Shown in pieces: positions 18,128 to 28,377 of a DNA stretch of 64,000 nt. The notes under the pieces were generated by a model. That model was not told the DNA's origin. It worked only from the letters and a program-made list of their open reading frames with translations, and ran no database searches. Position 1 is the stretch's first letter, and each line of letters opens with the position of its first letter. The position numbers and the translations under genes were made by a program. Source of the stretch: Bradyrhizobium sp. 164 (GTDB lineage: Bacteria > Pseudomonadota > Alphaproteobacteria > Rhizobiales > Xanthobacteraceae); the NCBI RefSeq assembly GCF_023073715.1, contig NZ_JADPKA010000076.1:32846-96845 (forward strand), given 5' to 3'.

Positions 18128-19342
18128 ATGAGCCGCCGCATCAAGAGAATGAACCCAAAGCCCCGTTCGCGCGACGAGCGCGGTGACGCGCGTCCCTTCA
18201 AGGCGCGCAGCGCGCAGAAAGCGGGGCCGCGGCCGGGCGGCAAGGCAGCGAGCAAGCCGCCGCGCTTTGCAGGCGAGCGCGCCGAGCGGCGCGCACCCAA
18301 AGCTGCGCTGGAAAAGACCGCGCCGGAAAAGTCCGTCGAGGCATTGCTGCCGACCAAGGTGCAGACTGTCACCGTCACGGCCGACGAGAACAACATGCGC
18401 GTCGACCGCTTTCTCGAAGCACGCTTTCCCGGCCTGTCGTTCTCCCACATCCAGCGCGTCGTGCGCAAAGGCGAGCTGCGCGTCGACGGCAAGCGCGTCG
18501 ACAGCAAGGACCGCCTGGAGGAGGGCCAGAGCGTCCGCATTCCGCCGCTGAAGCTCGACACGCCGAAGGCCGCCGGCCCACTCTCGGAAGCCGCGCAGAA
18601 GACGCTGGCCGCGCTGAAGGAGATGACGATCTGGGAGGACGATGACGTGCTCGTGCTCAACAAGCCCGCCGGACTTGCCGTGCAGGGCGGCTCGGGCATG
18701 ACGCGGCACATCGACCAGATGCTGGAGGTGATGCGCGATTCCAAAGGCCAGAAGCCGCGCCTCGTGCACCGTATCGACCGGGAGACGTCGGGCTGTCTCC
18801 TGATCGCCAAGACGCGCTTTGCCGCCTCGCATCTGACCGGCGCGTTCCGCTCGCGGTCGGCGCGAAAGGTCTATTGGGCGCTGGTCCCGGGCCTGCCGAA
18901 GCCGAAGCAGGGCCGCATCTCGACCTTTCTCGCGAAGGAGGAGGGCGAGGACGACACTATCATGCGCATCGCCCAGCATGGCGATGAGGGTGCAAGCCAC
19001 GCGGTGACCTACTATGCGATGGTCGAGACCGCCGGCAACAAGCTGACCTGGGTGTCGCTGAAGCCGGTGACGGGACGCACCCACCAGCTCCGCGCCCACA
19101 TGGCCCATATCGGCCATCCCATCGTCGGCGACCCCAAATATTTCAACATCGAGAACTGGCAGCTGCCGGGTGGCTTGCAAAACCGTCTGCATCTCCTGGC
19201 ACGCCGGATCGTCATTCCGCATCCGCGCGGCGGCGTGATCGACGCCACGGCACCACTGCCGCCGCATATGCAGCAATCGTGGAATCTGCTCGGGCTCGAC
19301 GCAACCCGGTTTGATCCGATCGAGAACGCGCCGGAGGAGTAG
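18128..19342 (+). CDS. RluC/RluD-type pseudouridine synthase
   Basis: A 404-residue enzyme converting uridine to pseudouridine, probably in 23S rRNA. A basic, disordered N-terminus (1-75) precedes an S4 RNA-binding domain (about 88-145: NMRVDRFLEARFPGLSFSHIQRVV) and the catalytic domain with LVHRIDRETSGCLL, whose aspartate is the nucleophile, and GRTHQLRAH. The start is ATG 18128 after AGGCAGGCAGCC. RluC is the closest name by layout; the modified positions are not inferable. Confidence 0.9.
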   Translation: MSRRIKRMNPKPRSRDERGDARPFKARSAQKAGPRPGGKAASKPPRFAGERAERRAPKAALEKTAPEKSVEALLPTKVQTVTVTADENNMRVDRFLEARFPGLSFSHIQRVVRKGELRVDGKRVDSKDRLEEGQSVRIPPLKLDTPKAAGPLSEAAQKTLAALKEMTIWEDDDVLVLNKPAGLAVQGGSGMTRHIDQMLEVMRDSKGQKPRLVHRIDRETSGCLLIAKTRFAASHLTGAFRSRSARKVYWALVPGLPKPKQGRISTFLAKEEGEDDTIMRIAQHGDEGASHAVTYYAMVETAGNKLTWVSLKPVTGRTHQLRAHMAHIGHPIVGDPKYFNIENWQLPGGLQNRLHLLARRIVIPHPRGGVIDATAPLPPHMQQSWNLLGLDATRFDPIENAPEE

Positions 19343-19481
19343 GGCTAGGCGCCGGGGCCAGCCAAAGCCCGGCGAACGGGCCGCAATGCCCGCAAGTTCC
19401 CTTATGCCTGCCGCTCGCTTTGTCGCCCGCCGCCCTTATCTTTGAAAGCTTAGCACTCAGCGACCGGGACCGAAGACTCAC

Positions 19482-20276
19482 ATGCGCGAATTGTTCGAAG
19501 AAGCTGCGGGGCAACCCGCGTCGGATCCGCAGGAATCGGCGCGCGCCTCCGCGCGCGCGCCCCTGCGCAAGCGCTTCTACAAGGATGCCGGCGCAGTCGA
19601 GGCCGAGGGCGGTTTCGCCATCGCCCTCGACGGCAAGCCGATCCGCACGCCCTCCGGCCGCCAGGTGCTGATTCCCTCGCGCGAGCTCGCCGATGCGGTT
19701 GCTGCCGAATGGGCGGCACAGGGCGAGACGATCGATCCCGTGACCATGCCACTGACGCGGATCGCCAACAGTGTAGTCGAGGGTGTGATCGACCGGATCG
19801 ATCTCGTCAGCGACGACCTCGCAAAATACTTCGAGACCGACCTGTTGTTCTATCGCGCCGGCCACCCCGAAGGGCTGGTTGCCCGCGAGGCCGCGCATTG
19901 GGACCCCGTGCTGTTTTGGGCCGCAGAGACGCTGGGCGCGCATTTCATCCTGTCCGAAGGCATCATGCATGTGAAGCAGCCGGACGAGGCGGTCAGGGCC
20001 GCGCGCGCCGCGCTGCCGGGGGATGCCTGGTCGGTCGCGGCGCTCCATATGGTGACAACGTTGACCGGCTCGGCGCTGCTGGCGCTGGCCCTGGCCCATG
20101 GCGTGCGCGATGCTGGGCAGGTCTGGGCCGCCGCCCATGTCGATGAGGACTGGAACATCGACCAATGGGGCGTGGACGAGGAAGCGGCCGCTCGCCGCGC
20201 CACGCGCCTGCGGGATTTCGAGGCCGCCGTGACGGTCTTGGCGACGGTAAAGCCGCAAGCACCGGAAGGTCCTTAA
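19482..20276 (+). CDS. ATP12 family F1-ATPase assembly chaperone
   Basis: A 264-residue homologue of mitochondrial Atp12, which binds the free alpha subunit of F1 during ATP synthase assembly. Hallmarks are KRFYKDAGAVEAEGGFAIALDGKPIRTP, the block EWAAQGETIDPVTMPLTRIANS and DLLFYRAGHPEGL. It is typical of alphaproteobacteria, the lineage related to mitochondria. No atp genes lie nearby. It probably shares a transcript with the pseudouridine synthase gene 139 nt upstream, though that gap could hold a promoter. Confidence 0.92.
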   Translation: MRELFEEAAGQPASDPQESARASARAPLRKRFYKDAGAVEAEGGFAIALDGKPIRTPSGRQVLIPSRELADAVAAEWAAQGETIDPVTMPLTRIANSVVEGVIDRIDLVSDDLAKYFETDLLFYRAGHPEGLVAREAAHWDPVLFWAAETLGAHFILSEGIMHVKQPDEAVRAARAALPGDAWSVAALHMVTTLTGSALLALALAHGVRDAGQVWAAAHVDEDWNIDQWGVDEEAAARRATRLRDFEAAVTVLATVKPQAPEGP

Positions 20277-20332
20277 CGAGAGGTTTACGAGGCGGCCTTA
20301 GGGTGGCGCCAGCATTCCCTGGGCCCTTCGAG

Positions 20333-21958
20333 ATGCCGACGCCGATAAGCTCGATCGTTCCGATCAGCGCCGCCAGCCCTGTGGCTGACGCGGCGACGCC
20401 CGATCTCGTGCTTCAGGCCGGCAGCGTTGTCGACGCCAAAGTGGTCAGCGTGCTCGCCGACAATCTCGTGCGGATCGCAATCGCCAACCTTTCGATGGAC
20501 GTGATGTCGGAAGTGGCGTTGTCGCCGGGGCAGAATCTCCAGCTCGCGGTGTCGCAGAACGACGGCACCATCCGGCTCGCCGTCGTCGTGGGCGGGGCAG
20601 ACGGGGCGGCGTCCGATCAGATTACGCTGACGCCGGCTGCGGCCTCGCTGATGGATAGCCCGCCGCTTGCGCCGTCGACGAGCGCTGCGCGCAATACGCT
20701 GACGCCAGCGGAGCAGATTGCCGTCACTGCGGCGTCCGCCGAGGCCGTGACCAGGCAGGGCAGCCAAGCGCCGCTATTCGCCAATCTCGCCGCGGTCGTC
20801 GTCGGCAGCGATTTGCCGGCGGGGCTGAAGCAGGCCGTGCTGGACGTGCTGGCGCAGCAGACGCCGCTCAACGCCGGGCTCGACGGCGGCGATATCGAGA
20901 CTGCCTTCCAAAAGTCTGGCCTCTTCCTCGAAGCCTCGCTGGCCGCCGGCCGCACGCCGGCGTCCGGCGCAACGCCCGATTTGAAAGCGGCGTTGCTCGT
21001 GCTGCGCCAGACGCTGGCCGCGCTCGGGACAACCTCGCCTCAGACGCAAGGCGCCGCCATTCCTGCCAGCGCCACGGGCACACCGCAGGTCAACGCCGCG
21101 CCGGCGCAGGCAGCAGGTGAGGCCGCGCAGGCCGCATTGTCGTCAGCGGCCCCCGATATTGCCCAAACGGCGCAACATCCGCGCGGCGCTAATCTCGCGG
21201 CCGCGGTCCTCGCCGACATGGCTGCCAAGGCGCCACAAATGGCGATGCCGCGAACCGTGACGGCCGGCCTTGCCGCCAGCCTCTTGCAGGAGATGACGCA
21301 GAACCTGCCGCGGATCATCGGCAACGTGCCCGGCTCCAACAAGGCCGTACCGGATGGCCACATCTTCGAGGTGGCCACCCATGCGACCGCGCCACCACCG
21401 TTCCGCGGCGCATTGCCGGTGCCCCAACCCATCGCCTCGCCATCGCTCGCGCCCGATACCCCGCTCGCTGCAACCGTGCACCGTCTGCTCGACGACACCG
21501 ATGCCGCGATCGCGCGGCAGACATTGCTTCAGATCGCCTCGCTCCCTGATCGCGCCGATGCCTCCGGCCACCGCATCGACCCGGCCGTGCCGCAATGGAG
21601 TTTCGAAATTCCCTTCGCAACCCAACAGGGCACCGCGATGGCGCAGTTCGAGATCTCGCGCGACGGCGGCAACGAATCCGCCGATCCCGCCACGCGTGCC
21701 TGGCGCGCGCGCTTCTCACTTAATGTCGAGCCGGCAGGTCCCGTGCATGCGCTGATCACGCTGAGCGGCGACAAGACTTTTGTGCGGATGTGGGCGGAGC
21801 GGCCGGCGACGGCGCAGCAGCTCCGCGCCGGAATCGGTGAACTCAACCAGGCACTGACGAGAGCCGAGCTCAAGCCCGGTGATATCGTGGTGCGCGAGGG
21901 CACCCCGCCGCAACCGGCGCCGGCCCGCGCCGGACATTTCCTGGATCGGGCCACATGA
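20333..21958 (+). CDS. Flagellar hook-length control protein (FliK)-like protein
   Basis: A 541-residue protein. Residues 1-110 form a beta-rich unit (LVLQAGSVVDAKVVSVLADNLVRIAI). A long Ala/Pro/Gln-rich middle (about 115-400) looks disordered, as in ruler proteins. The C-terminal 110 residues (WSFEIPF, FSLNVEPAGPVHALI, LRAGIGELNQALTRAELKPGDIVV) resemble the FliK/Flg_hook substrate-switch domain. ATG 20333 is chosen because frames from further upstream run back into the ATP12 gene. Its stop overlaps the ATG of an FlhB-like gene. FliK and FlhB interact physically in flagellar export, which supports the call. Confidence 0.75.
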   Translation: MPTPISSIVPISAASPVADAATPDLVLQAGSVVDAKVVSVLADNLVRIAIANLSMDVMSEVALSPGQNLQLAVSQNDGTIRLAVVVGGADGAASDQITLTPAAASLMDSPPLAPSTSAARNTLTPAEQIAVTAASAEAVTRQGSQAPLFANLAAVVVGSDLPAGLKQAVLDVLAQQTPLNAGLDGGDIETAFQKSGLFLEASLAAGRTPASGATPDLKAALLVLRQTLAALGTTSPQTQGAAIPASATGTPQVNAAPAQAAGEAAQAALSSAAPDIAQTAQHPRGANLAAAVLADMAAKAPQMAMPRTVTAGLAASLLQEMTQNLPRIIGNVPGSNKAVPDGHIFEVATHATAPPPFRGALPVPQPIASPSLAPDTPLAATVHRLLDDTDAAIARQTLLQIASLPDRADASGHRIDPAVPQWSFEIPFATQQGTAMAQFEISRDGGNESADPATRAWRARFSLNVEPAGPVHALITLSGDKTFVRMWAERPATAQQLRAGIGELNQALTRAELKPGDIVVREGTPPQPAPARAGHFLDRAT

Positions 21959-22218
21959 GCGACGCCTCCAAGCTTGCGATTGCCCTGCACTACGAGAAGG
22001 GCACCAACGCCCCCGTCGTCGTCGCCAAGGGCAAGGGCACGATCGGTGAAAAGATCGTCGAGATCGCCAAGGCCCATGACATTCCGATCGAGGAGAACGA
22101 GGTCTTGGCCGGCGCGCTCTCCAAGCTCGAGCTCGGCGAGGAGATCCCTCCAGACCTCTACAAGGCCGTCGCCGAAGTGCTGGTGTTCGTGCTGCGGCTT
22201 TCGGGTCGCGGGCGGTAG
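21955..22218 (+). CDS. FlhB C-terminal-domain homologue (FlhX/YlqH type)
   Basis: An 87-residue soluble protein equivalent to the small cytoplasmic subdomain of the export switch proteins FlhB/YscU. It shows LAIALHYEKGTNAPVVVAKGKG, the helix KIVEIAKAHDIPIEENEVLAGAL and GEEIPPDLYKAVAEVLVFV. The autocleavage NPTH sequence and all membrane helices are absent. It overlaps the FliK-like gene (ATGA). The function of such orphan FlhB tails is not settled; they may replace the cleaved FlhB domain in type III export. Confidence 0.85.
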   Translation: MSDASKLAIALHYEKGTNAPVVVAKGKGTIGEKIVEIAKAHDIPIEENEVLAGALSKLELGEEIPPDLYKAVAEVLVFVLRLSGRGR

Positions 22219-22290
22219 AGCATGATCCGGACCCCGGAGGACCGCGTTAGCGCAAAGTGTGGAGCGGTCTTCCGAAAAAACATCGTGCTC
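22219..22290. repeat. Copy of the AGCATGATC palindromic repeat family
   Basis: AGCATGATCCGGACC... with GGACCGCGTTAGCGCAAAGT and a decayed right arm CATCGTGCT. It is nearly collinear with 4882-4949. The first base follows directly after the TAG stop of the FlhB-like gene, so the element abuts the coding region. Confidence 0.85.
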
Positions 22291-22367
22291 AAGAAATAAC
22301 CTGTCATCGTTTCACCAGATATCGGCGGCATTGTCGCGACCACTCTCATCATCATTGGATACCGCTC

Positions 22368-23186
22368 TTGCTGACCCGTCGTTCCACCCTCGGTCTGCTT
22401 GCCGCAGCCGCCACCGTGCCGTCACGCGCGCTCGCTCACGTCGCGCCGCCGCGCAACGAAATCCGCGACAGCTTGGCCAAACGCTTCACCGATCTCGGCA
22501 CATCGGGCACCTTCGTCGGCTACAAGGTCGAGGACTATCTGATCGTCGCCAGCGACAAGGAGCGCTCGGGCGAGGGGAAGCTGCCGGCCTCGACCTTCAA
22601 GATTCCAAACTCGTTGATTGCGCTCGAGACCGGTGTGGTCACTGACCCCGACAAGGACGTGTTTCCCTGGGACGGCGTGAAGCGTCCGATCGAGGCCTGG
22701 AACAAGGATCACACGCTGCGGACTGCGATTGCAGTCAGTGCGGTGCCGGTCTATCAGGAGATCGCGCGCCGCATCGGCCAGCAGCGCATGCAAAAGTATG
22801 TTGACGAGTTCGACTACGGCAACCGCGACATCGGCGGCGGCATCGACCAGTTCTGGCTCACCGGGGCCTTGCGCATCGATGCCGTCGAGCAGATCGACTT
22901 CGTCGACCGGCTGCGCCGGCGCGCGCTGCCGATCAGCAAGCGCAGCCAGGATCTCGTCTGCGACATCCTGCCGGTGACCAAGGTGGGCGAAAGCGTCATT
23001 CGCGCCAAGTCCGGCCTGCTTGGTGCTGAGCGCGGCGAGCCGTCGCTCGGCTGGATGGTGGGCTGGGCCGAGAAAGGCGAAGCGCACACCGTGTTCGCGC
23101 TCAACATCGACTGCCGCGAGCCACGCCACATCGAAGCCCGCATGACGCTGACGCAAGCCTGCCTTGCCGATATTGGTGCGATCTAG
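22368..23186 (+). CDS. Class D (OXA-type) beta-lactamase
   Basis: A 272-residue serine beta-lactamase family protein, secreted. The signal peptide is MLTRRSTLGLLAAAATVPSR and onward. All class D motifs are present: STFK (75-78, catalytic Ser and carboxylatable Lys), SAV (124-126), YGN (150-152) and KSG (214-216). No in-frame ATG begins the signal peptide, so a TTG at 22368 is the best start. Class D enzymes hydrolyse penicillins and sometimes carbapenems; the spectrum is not predictable here. Codon use matches the neighbours and no mobile element is adjacent, so it looks chromosomal and intrinsic. Confidence 0.88.
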   Translation: MLTRRSTLGLLAAAATVPSRALAHVAPPRNEIRDSLAKRFTDLGTSGTFVGYKVEDYLIVASDKERSGEGKLPASTFKIPNSLIALETGVVTDPDKDVFPWDGVKRPIEAWNKDHTLRTAIAVSAVPVYQEIARRIGQQRMQKYVDEFDYGNRDIGGGIDQFWLTGALRIDAVEQIDFVDRLRRRALPISKRSQDLVCDILPVTKVGESVIRAKSGLLGAERGEPSLGWMVGWAEKGEAHTVFALNIDCREPRHIEARMTLTQACLADIGAI

Positions 23187-23249
23187 CGCTACCGCGCTGG
23201 TGCCGCTCGACTAGCATCCTCCCGCCAAAGAAAACCGGGAGGATGGAAA

Positions 23250-23906
23250 ATGAATGCAACGCCGCTCTGGCTGTCGTCGCTCACGCTTGCCGCAGCAAGC
23301 GGCTGGTTCGCTGCCACGATGTTTGCCGGCCCCGCCACCAGCAAGGAGCCACGGTTTCCGCAGCTCACCATGGATCAGCTCGACGCCAGGCAGAAGCCGC
23401 TCGGCGAGCAGATCATGAAGGTGTCGAGCGTCGGCATCGGCGGACCCTACAATTCGATGATCCGCAGCCCCGTGCTCGGCCAGCGCCTGTTCGACCTGTT
23501 CCACTATCTGCGCTGGGAGACCTCGGTCCCGGTCAAGCTCAACGAGTTCGCGATCCTGATCATCGGGCGTCAATGGCGGTCGCAGGTGGAATGGTACGCG
23601 CACGCGCCGCTGGCGGCGAAGGCAGGGCTGTCGGCCGACATCATCGCGGAGCTGAAGGCCAACAAGCGGCCGTCGAAGATGGCCGATGACGAGGCGGTGG
23701 TCTACGACTTCGTCACCGAGCTCACCACCACCAAGAAAGTCACCGACGAGACTTATGCGCGCGCGAAGAAGGTGTTCAACGACCAGCAGATTGTCGATCT
23801 CACTGCAGTTGCCGGCAATTACGTGATGGTCGCGATGCTGCTGGCAATGGCCGAGGAGACGGTGCCGCCTGGCAAGGAGGAGCCGTTCAAGCCAGGGGAG
23901 CCGTAA
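23250..23906 (+). CDS. Carboxymuconolactone decarboxylase family protein, exported
   Basis: A 218-residue protein. An N-terminal hydrophobic segment (residues 5-27) probably exports or anchors it. The CMD/AhpD-like helical region follows (ETSVPVKLNEFAILIIGRQWRSQVEWYAHAPLA), with W and H residues but no AhpD CxxC pair, so peroxidase activity is doubtful. The ATG is preceded by GGGAGGATGGAAA. Substrate unknown; several secreted CMD proteins of this type occur in Bradyrhizobiaceae. Confidence 0.8.
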   Translation: MNATPLWLSSLTLAAASGWFAATMFAGPATSKEPRFPQLTMDQLDARQKPLGEQIMKVSSVGIGGPYNSMIRSPVLGQRLFDLFHYLRWETSVPVKLNEFAILIIGRQWRSQVEWYAHAPLAAKAGLSADIIAELKANKRPSKMADDEAVVYDFVTELTTTKKVTDETYARAKKVFNDQQIVDLTAVAGNYVMVAMLLAMAEETVPPGKEEPFKPGEP

Positions 23907-23945
23907 GGCTCGCCATTGCGAGGAGCTCGCGACAAACTGCAGTAC

Positions 23946-24035
23946 CGTAGGGTGGGCAAAGGCACGCAGCGCCGCGCCCCACCTTCGTCTCATGACTGTG
24001 ATTGGTGGGCACGCTCCGCTTTGCCCACCCTACGA
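23946..24035. repeat. Long inverted repeat of the GTAGGGTGGG family
   Basis: CGTAGGGTGGGCAAAG at the left and CTTTGCCCACCCTACG at the right form a 16-bp perfect inverted repeat around about 56 bases, which include a second pair (CCCCACC/GGTGGG). It lies between the CMD gene and the convergent frameshifted hydrolase. It resembles the element at 11796-11831 with an expanded loop. Confidence 0.8.
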
Positions 24036-24058
24036 GAGCTGGGGCGGAGCAAACAGTC

Positions 24059-25052
24059 TCACCCCAATTTGAACAGCACCTGCAAAAACTCCTCCACGGC
24101 CTTGCGCGCTTCGGCGGCTGTCTTCGGATTGCCGCCGACATGCGGGTTGAGCTCGACACAGGCGTCCTTGTAGGAGAAGGGCGCGTTGGTATCGCCGTTC
24201 ATCAACACGCCGCCGTCACCTTCCTTGATATGGCAGTTGCGCACGGTTTGCGCGTTGGCGGACACAGTGACGGTGTTGAGGCCGAGCAGGCCGCTGTCGA
24301 ACCCATGTGCACTGTCAGGATATTCGGTCAGCACCACGTCGCCCGACCGCCTTGAGCCGCTCGACGAAAGCCCTGCAGCTTTTCACGGGATTGTAGTCGT
24401 CGGGCGCGCCGTGGAAGATGCGGATCGGTCGCGCGACGACTTCGCTATCGCCAACATAGGTCGTCGAGCAATCCGGATAGAACGGGATATAGGCCGCGAA
24501 CTGGATGCCTGACTTATTCCACAGCTTGTTGAAGCGCTCGAGGCTCGCATAGAGCGTCGCCTGTCCGCCGCGTGAAAAGCCCATCAGCACGATGCGGTCA
24601 GGATCGACGCGGGGATGCTTCGCCAAAATCTCCAGCGACCGGTAGATGTCCACGATCAAATTGAGTCGGCCCAGCAAGGCCTGGTTCGGCCCGACCACCG
24701 TCAGGCCGCGCCCTGTAAAGCCGTCGATCACGAAGGTGGAGATGCCCATAGCGTTGAACGCGTGCACCCAGGCTTCCGTAGTGGCGCCGACGCCGCTCGA
24801 GCCGTGCATCAGCACCACGACGGGGAGTTTTCCGGTCCCTTGCGCGACACGCAGTTCGCCCGCGACCGTCACCGGCTTGCCGGCCGCCGCATCACCACTG
24901 AGGAATTGCTGGTCGGAGAGGGTGAGCGAGGGGATCGGGTAGATCTCGGCGCGGGTGGCGACCTCTTTCGGAAGCGATTGTGCGTTGGCGCCAATGCCCG
25001 CGAACAGAGTCGATATAAAGAGCGCCACAGCAACGCGGAATGCCCTCGGCAT
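24059..25052 (-). pseudogene. Dienelactone hydrolase family protein, frameshifted
   Basis: An alpha/beta hydrolase with signal peptide (MPRAFRVAVALFISTLFAG... NAQ). The frame from 25052 gives PVVVLMHGSSGVG (oxyanion loop), GFSRGG (nucleophile Ser) and FHGAPDDYNP (catalytic Asp), then leaves frame in a GGGC run at 24341-24348 and stops at 24315. The continuation GDVVLTEYPDSAHGFDS, with the catalytic His, is read in another frame to 24059. A single-base change explains it: either a real inactivating mutation or a sequencing error. AGGAG before ATG 25052 is a good ribosome binding site. Confidence 0.85.
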
Positions 25053-25479
25053 CGGATCTCCTCTCAGGATTTTGATCGGGTGCAACAACAGGCTCGCGCG
25101 CTGGGACGATCATCGTGGACATTGCGCGATGCTTGCGCCAGACATGAGGACCGCCGCCGTACCAACTCGGCTCACGCAACATTGGCGCCTGATCGTGGGT
25201 TCGGAGCAAGCCTGAATCGGCTGGCCTGGTCAACCGGGCTGGACGGCAATTTGCGGGCGACGGCCAGGATCGGGCGCTCCCGCCGAGAGGGGCGAAGCCG
25301 AACCCGGCCTGTCCTGGCGATGCCCCTGGCCATGCTCGCCTCCCAGGCAAAACTTTGTAATTCCTTGCGCTTTCACGCTGCGGCAGGGCAGCCCTGCGGC
25401 GCCGAAAGGCGCTTTCCGGGCCGCAAAATGCCGTGTTAGAACCCGGCATCGCTTAAGGCTTAAGAACTGGCGGGAGCAA
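25053..25479. other. Divergent gap between hydrolase and acyl-CoA carboxylase
   Basis: About 427 bases without a supported gene. Open frames cross it on both strands but carry no recognisable domain. The last 15 bases contain GGGAGC, the likely ribosome binding site of the carboxylase. Promoters for both flanking genes are expected here, but I cannot place them confidently. Confidence 0.5.
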
Positions 25480-27012
<1,533 letters not shown>

Positions 27013-27110
27013 GCGCACACAGCCCGGATGCGCGCAGCGACATCCGGATCTTTGCCTAAGCCCCGCATCTCGCTTCGCTGATGCGGGTTACCAATATCTT
27101 CTGAATTCGC

Positions 27111-27458
27111 ATGACCGAAGACGATCCGATCGATGAGATCTCCGATATCGAGGCGCGGATCGAAGCGCTCGCCGCGATTGCCGAGCGGTGCCGGAAATAC
27201 ATTCTGGCGTCCAAGATCGCCATCGGCGGCGGGACCGCGCTGCTGCTCGTCACGATCCTCGGTCTGTTGGGATTAGGCCAGACCGCCGCGCTCGGATCGA
27301 TCGCTCTGGTGTTGGGTGGGATCGTCTCGCTCGGCTCGAACGTCAGCACGTTGCGGCAGACGGACGAGGCCATCAGTGCTGCGGAGGCGCGTCGTTCGGC
27401 GCTGATCGGAAGCATCGATCTTCGCGTCGTTGCCGATACGCCGCTGAAGCTGGTGTGA
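27111..27458 (+). CDS. Small membrane protein, unknown function
   Basis: A 115-residue protein with an acidic N-terminal helix (EDDPIDEISDIEARIEALAAIAERC), two adjacent hydrophobic helices (about 33-54 and 58-78: IAIGGGTALLLVTILGLLGL, ALGSIALVLGGIVSLGSNV) and a C-terminal helix. The pattern suggests a helical hairpin in the inner membrane with both ends cytoplasmic. I do not recognise the family. It lies convergent with a 50-residue gene that ends 18 bases downstream. Confidence 0.65.
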   Translation: MTEDDPIDEISDIEARIEALAAIAERCRKYILASKIAIGGGTALLLVTILGLLGLGQTAALGSIALVLGGIVSLGSNVSTLRQTDEAISAAEARRSALIGSIDLRVVADTPLKLV

Positions 27459-27476
27459 CGCGACGCGTCGCACGCC

Positions 27477-27629
27477 CTACGCCGCAGTCCTGAGCGTCAG
27501 CACCTGCAACTCCGCGCGGCATTCGGCTGCGAAGGCCTGAAGGCGTTCCGCGGTTTGCTGGTCGAGGATCGCCTTTGCCAAGCGCTCGGCGCGGGCAATC
27601 TGTTCTTTGAGATACGCGATACGGGCCAT
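27477..27629 (-). CDS. Small helical protein of 50 residues
   Basis: ATG 27629 to TAG 27477 gives MARIAYLKEQIARAERL, a helix through ILDQQTAERLQAFAAEC, then RAELQVLTLRTAA. A strong Shine-Dalgarno site (GAAAGGTGACCC) precedes it. The sequence is an amphipathic, mostly alpha-helical pattern, and small proteins of this kind are numerous in Bradyrhizobium. Function unknown. It falls below usual gene-calling length limits, so it is easily missed. Confidence 0.65.
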   Translation of the reverse strand: MARIAYLKEQIARAERLAKAILDQQTAERLQAFAAECRAELQVLTLRTAA

Positions 27630-27723
27630 GGGTCACCTTTCGCCTCGAATAATTTGAGGCAAATTGCTTCGTTCCGATGGCTATGAGCGTACGCTTACCA
27701 CCGGGTTAATGATGTGCGGCAGG

Positions 27724-28377
27724 TCACGCTCGGCGGGCCGCATCCCCCGCGGCGAAATGCGCCATTTGGTCCGCGCGGGCTTTGAGGAAGGCCGGGCGGG
27801 CCGTGGCCCGGGCGAGGTAAGCGCGACAGGCCGGGTGGTTCGCAAGTCCCTCGAAACGGTCGACGGGGCGCAGCACGTCCGACATCAGGATGTCGGCGAC
27901 GGAGAAGGACCCCGCCAACCATTCGCGGCGGGCCAGCACCGGTTCGAGATGCTTGAGACGAACCGTAAGGAACCCGTCTAGGAATTTCCATCCCGGCGTG
28001 CCGTCCGCATTGCCCATGAAGTTCAGCATCGCCCAGGGCAGGCTCGCCATCTCCACCGAATTGAGCGCGGCGAACACCCATTTCGTCGCCTGGCTGCGGC
28101 GGCGCGGATCCGATGGCATCAGCTTGTCGCTGCGCTCGCCGAGATGCAGCAGGATCGCGCCGCTCTCGAAGATCGAGAGGTCGCCATCGGTCAGCCACGG
28201 CACCTGGCCGAAGGGCTGGTGCGCGAGATGTGCGGCGCCGCGGTCCTCGAACGGCACGCTCGCGACGCGATAAGGCAAAGCGGCTTCTTCGAGCGCCCAG
28301 CGCACACGGAGGTCGCGCACGAAACCCCTGGGCATCTCGGGAACCCAGTCGAAGGTGGTCAGCGTGAGGTCGGCCAT
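27724..28377 (-). CDS. Glutathione S-transferase family protein
   Basis: A 217-residue GST. The thioredoxin-like domain carries RVRWALEEAALPYRVASVPF, the cis-proline motif QVPWLTDGD and the glutathione-binding ESGAILLHLGE. The all-helical C-terminal domain carries WLAGSFSVADILMSDVLR with the N-capping motif. Conjugates glutathione to electrophiles or isomerises; substrate unknown. Divergent from the gene at 28507. Confidence 0.9.
   Translation of the reverse strand: MADLTLTTFDWVPEMPRGFVRDLRVRWALEEAALPYRVASVPFEDRGAAHLAHQPFGQVPWLTDGDLSIFESGAILLHLGERSDKLMPSDPRRRSQATKWVFAALNSVEMASLPWAMLNFMGNADGTPGWKFLDGFLTVRLKHLEPVLARREWLAGSFSVADILMSDVLRPVDRFEGLANHPACRAYLARATARPAFLKARADQMAHFAAGDAARRA

Noticed and set aside
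21955..22218. Full FlhB export-gate protein
   Set aside because: Only 87 residues, no membrane helices and no NPTH site, so it is an FlhB-tail homologue and not FlhB itself.
24615..25439. 274-residue plus-strand frame across the hydrolase and gap
   Set aside because: Antisense to the frameshifted hydrolase; translation rich in Arg/His without motifs.
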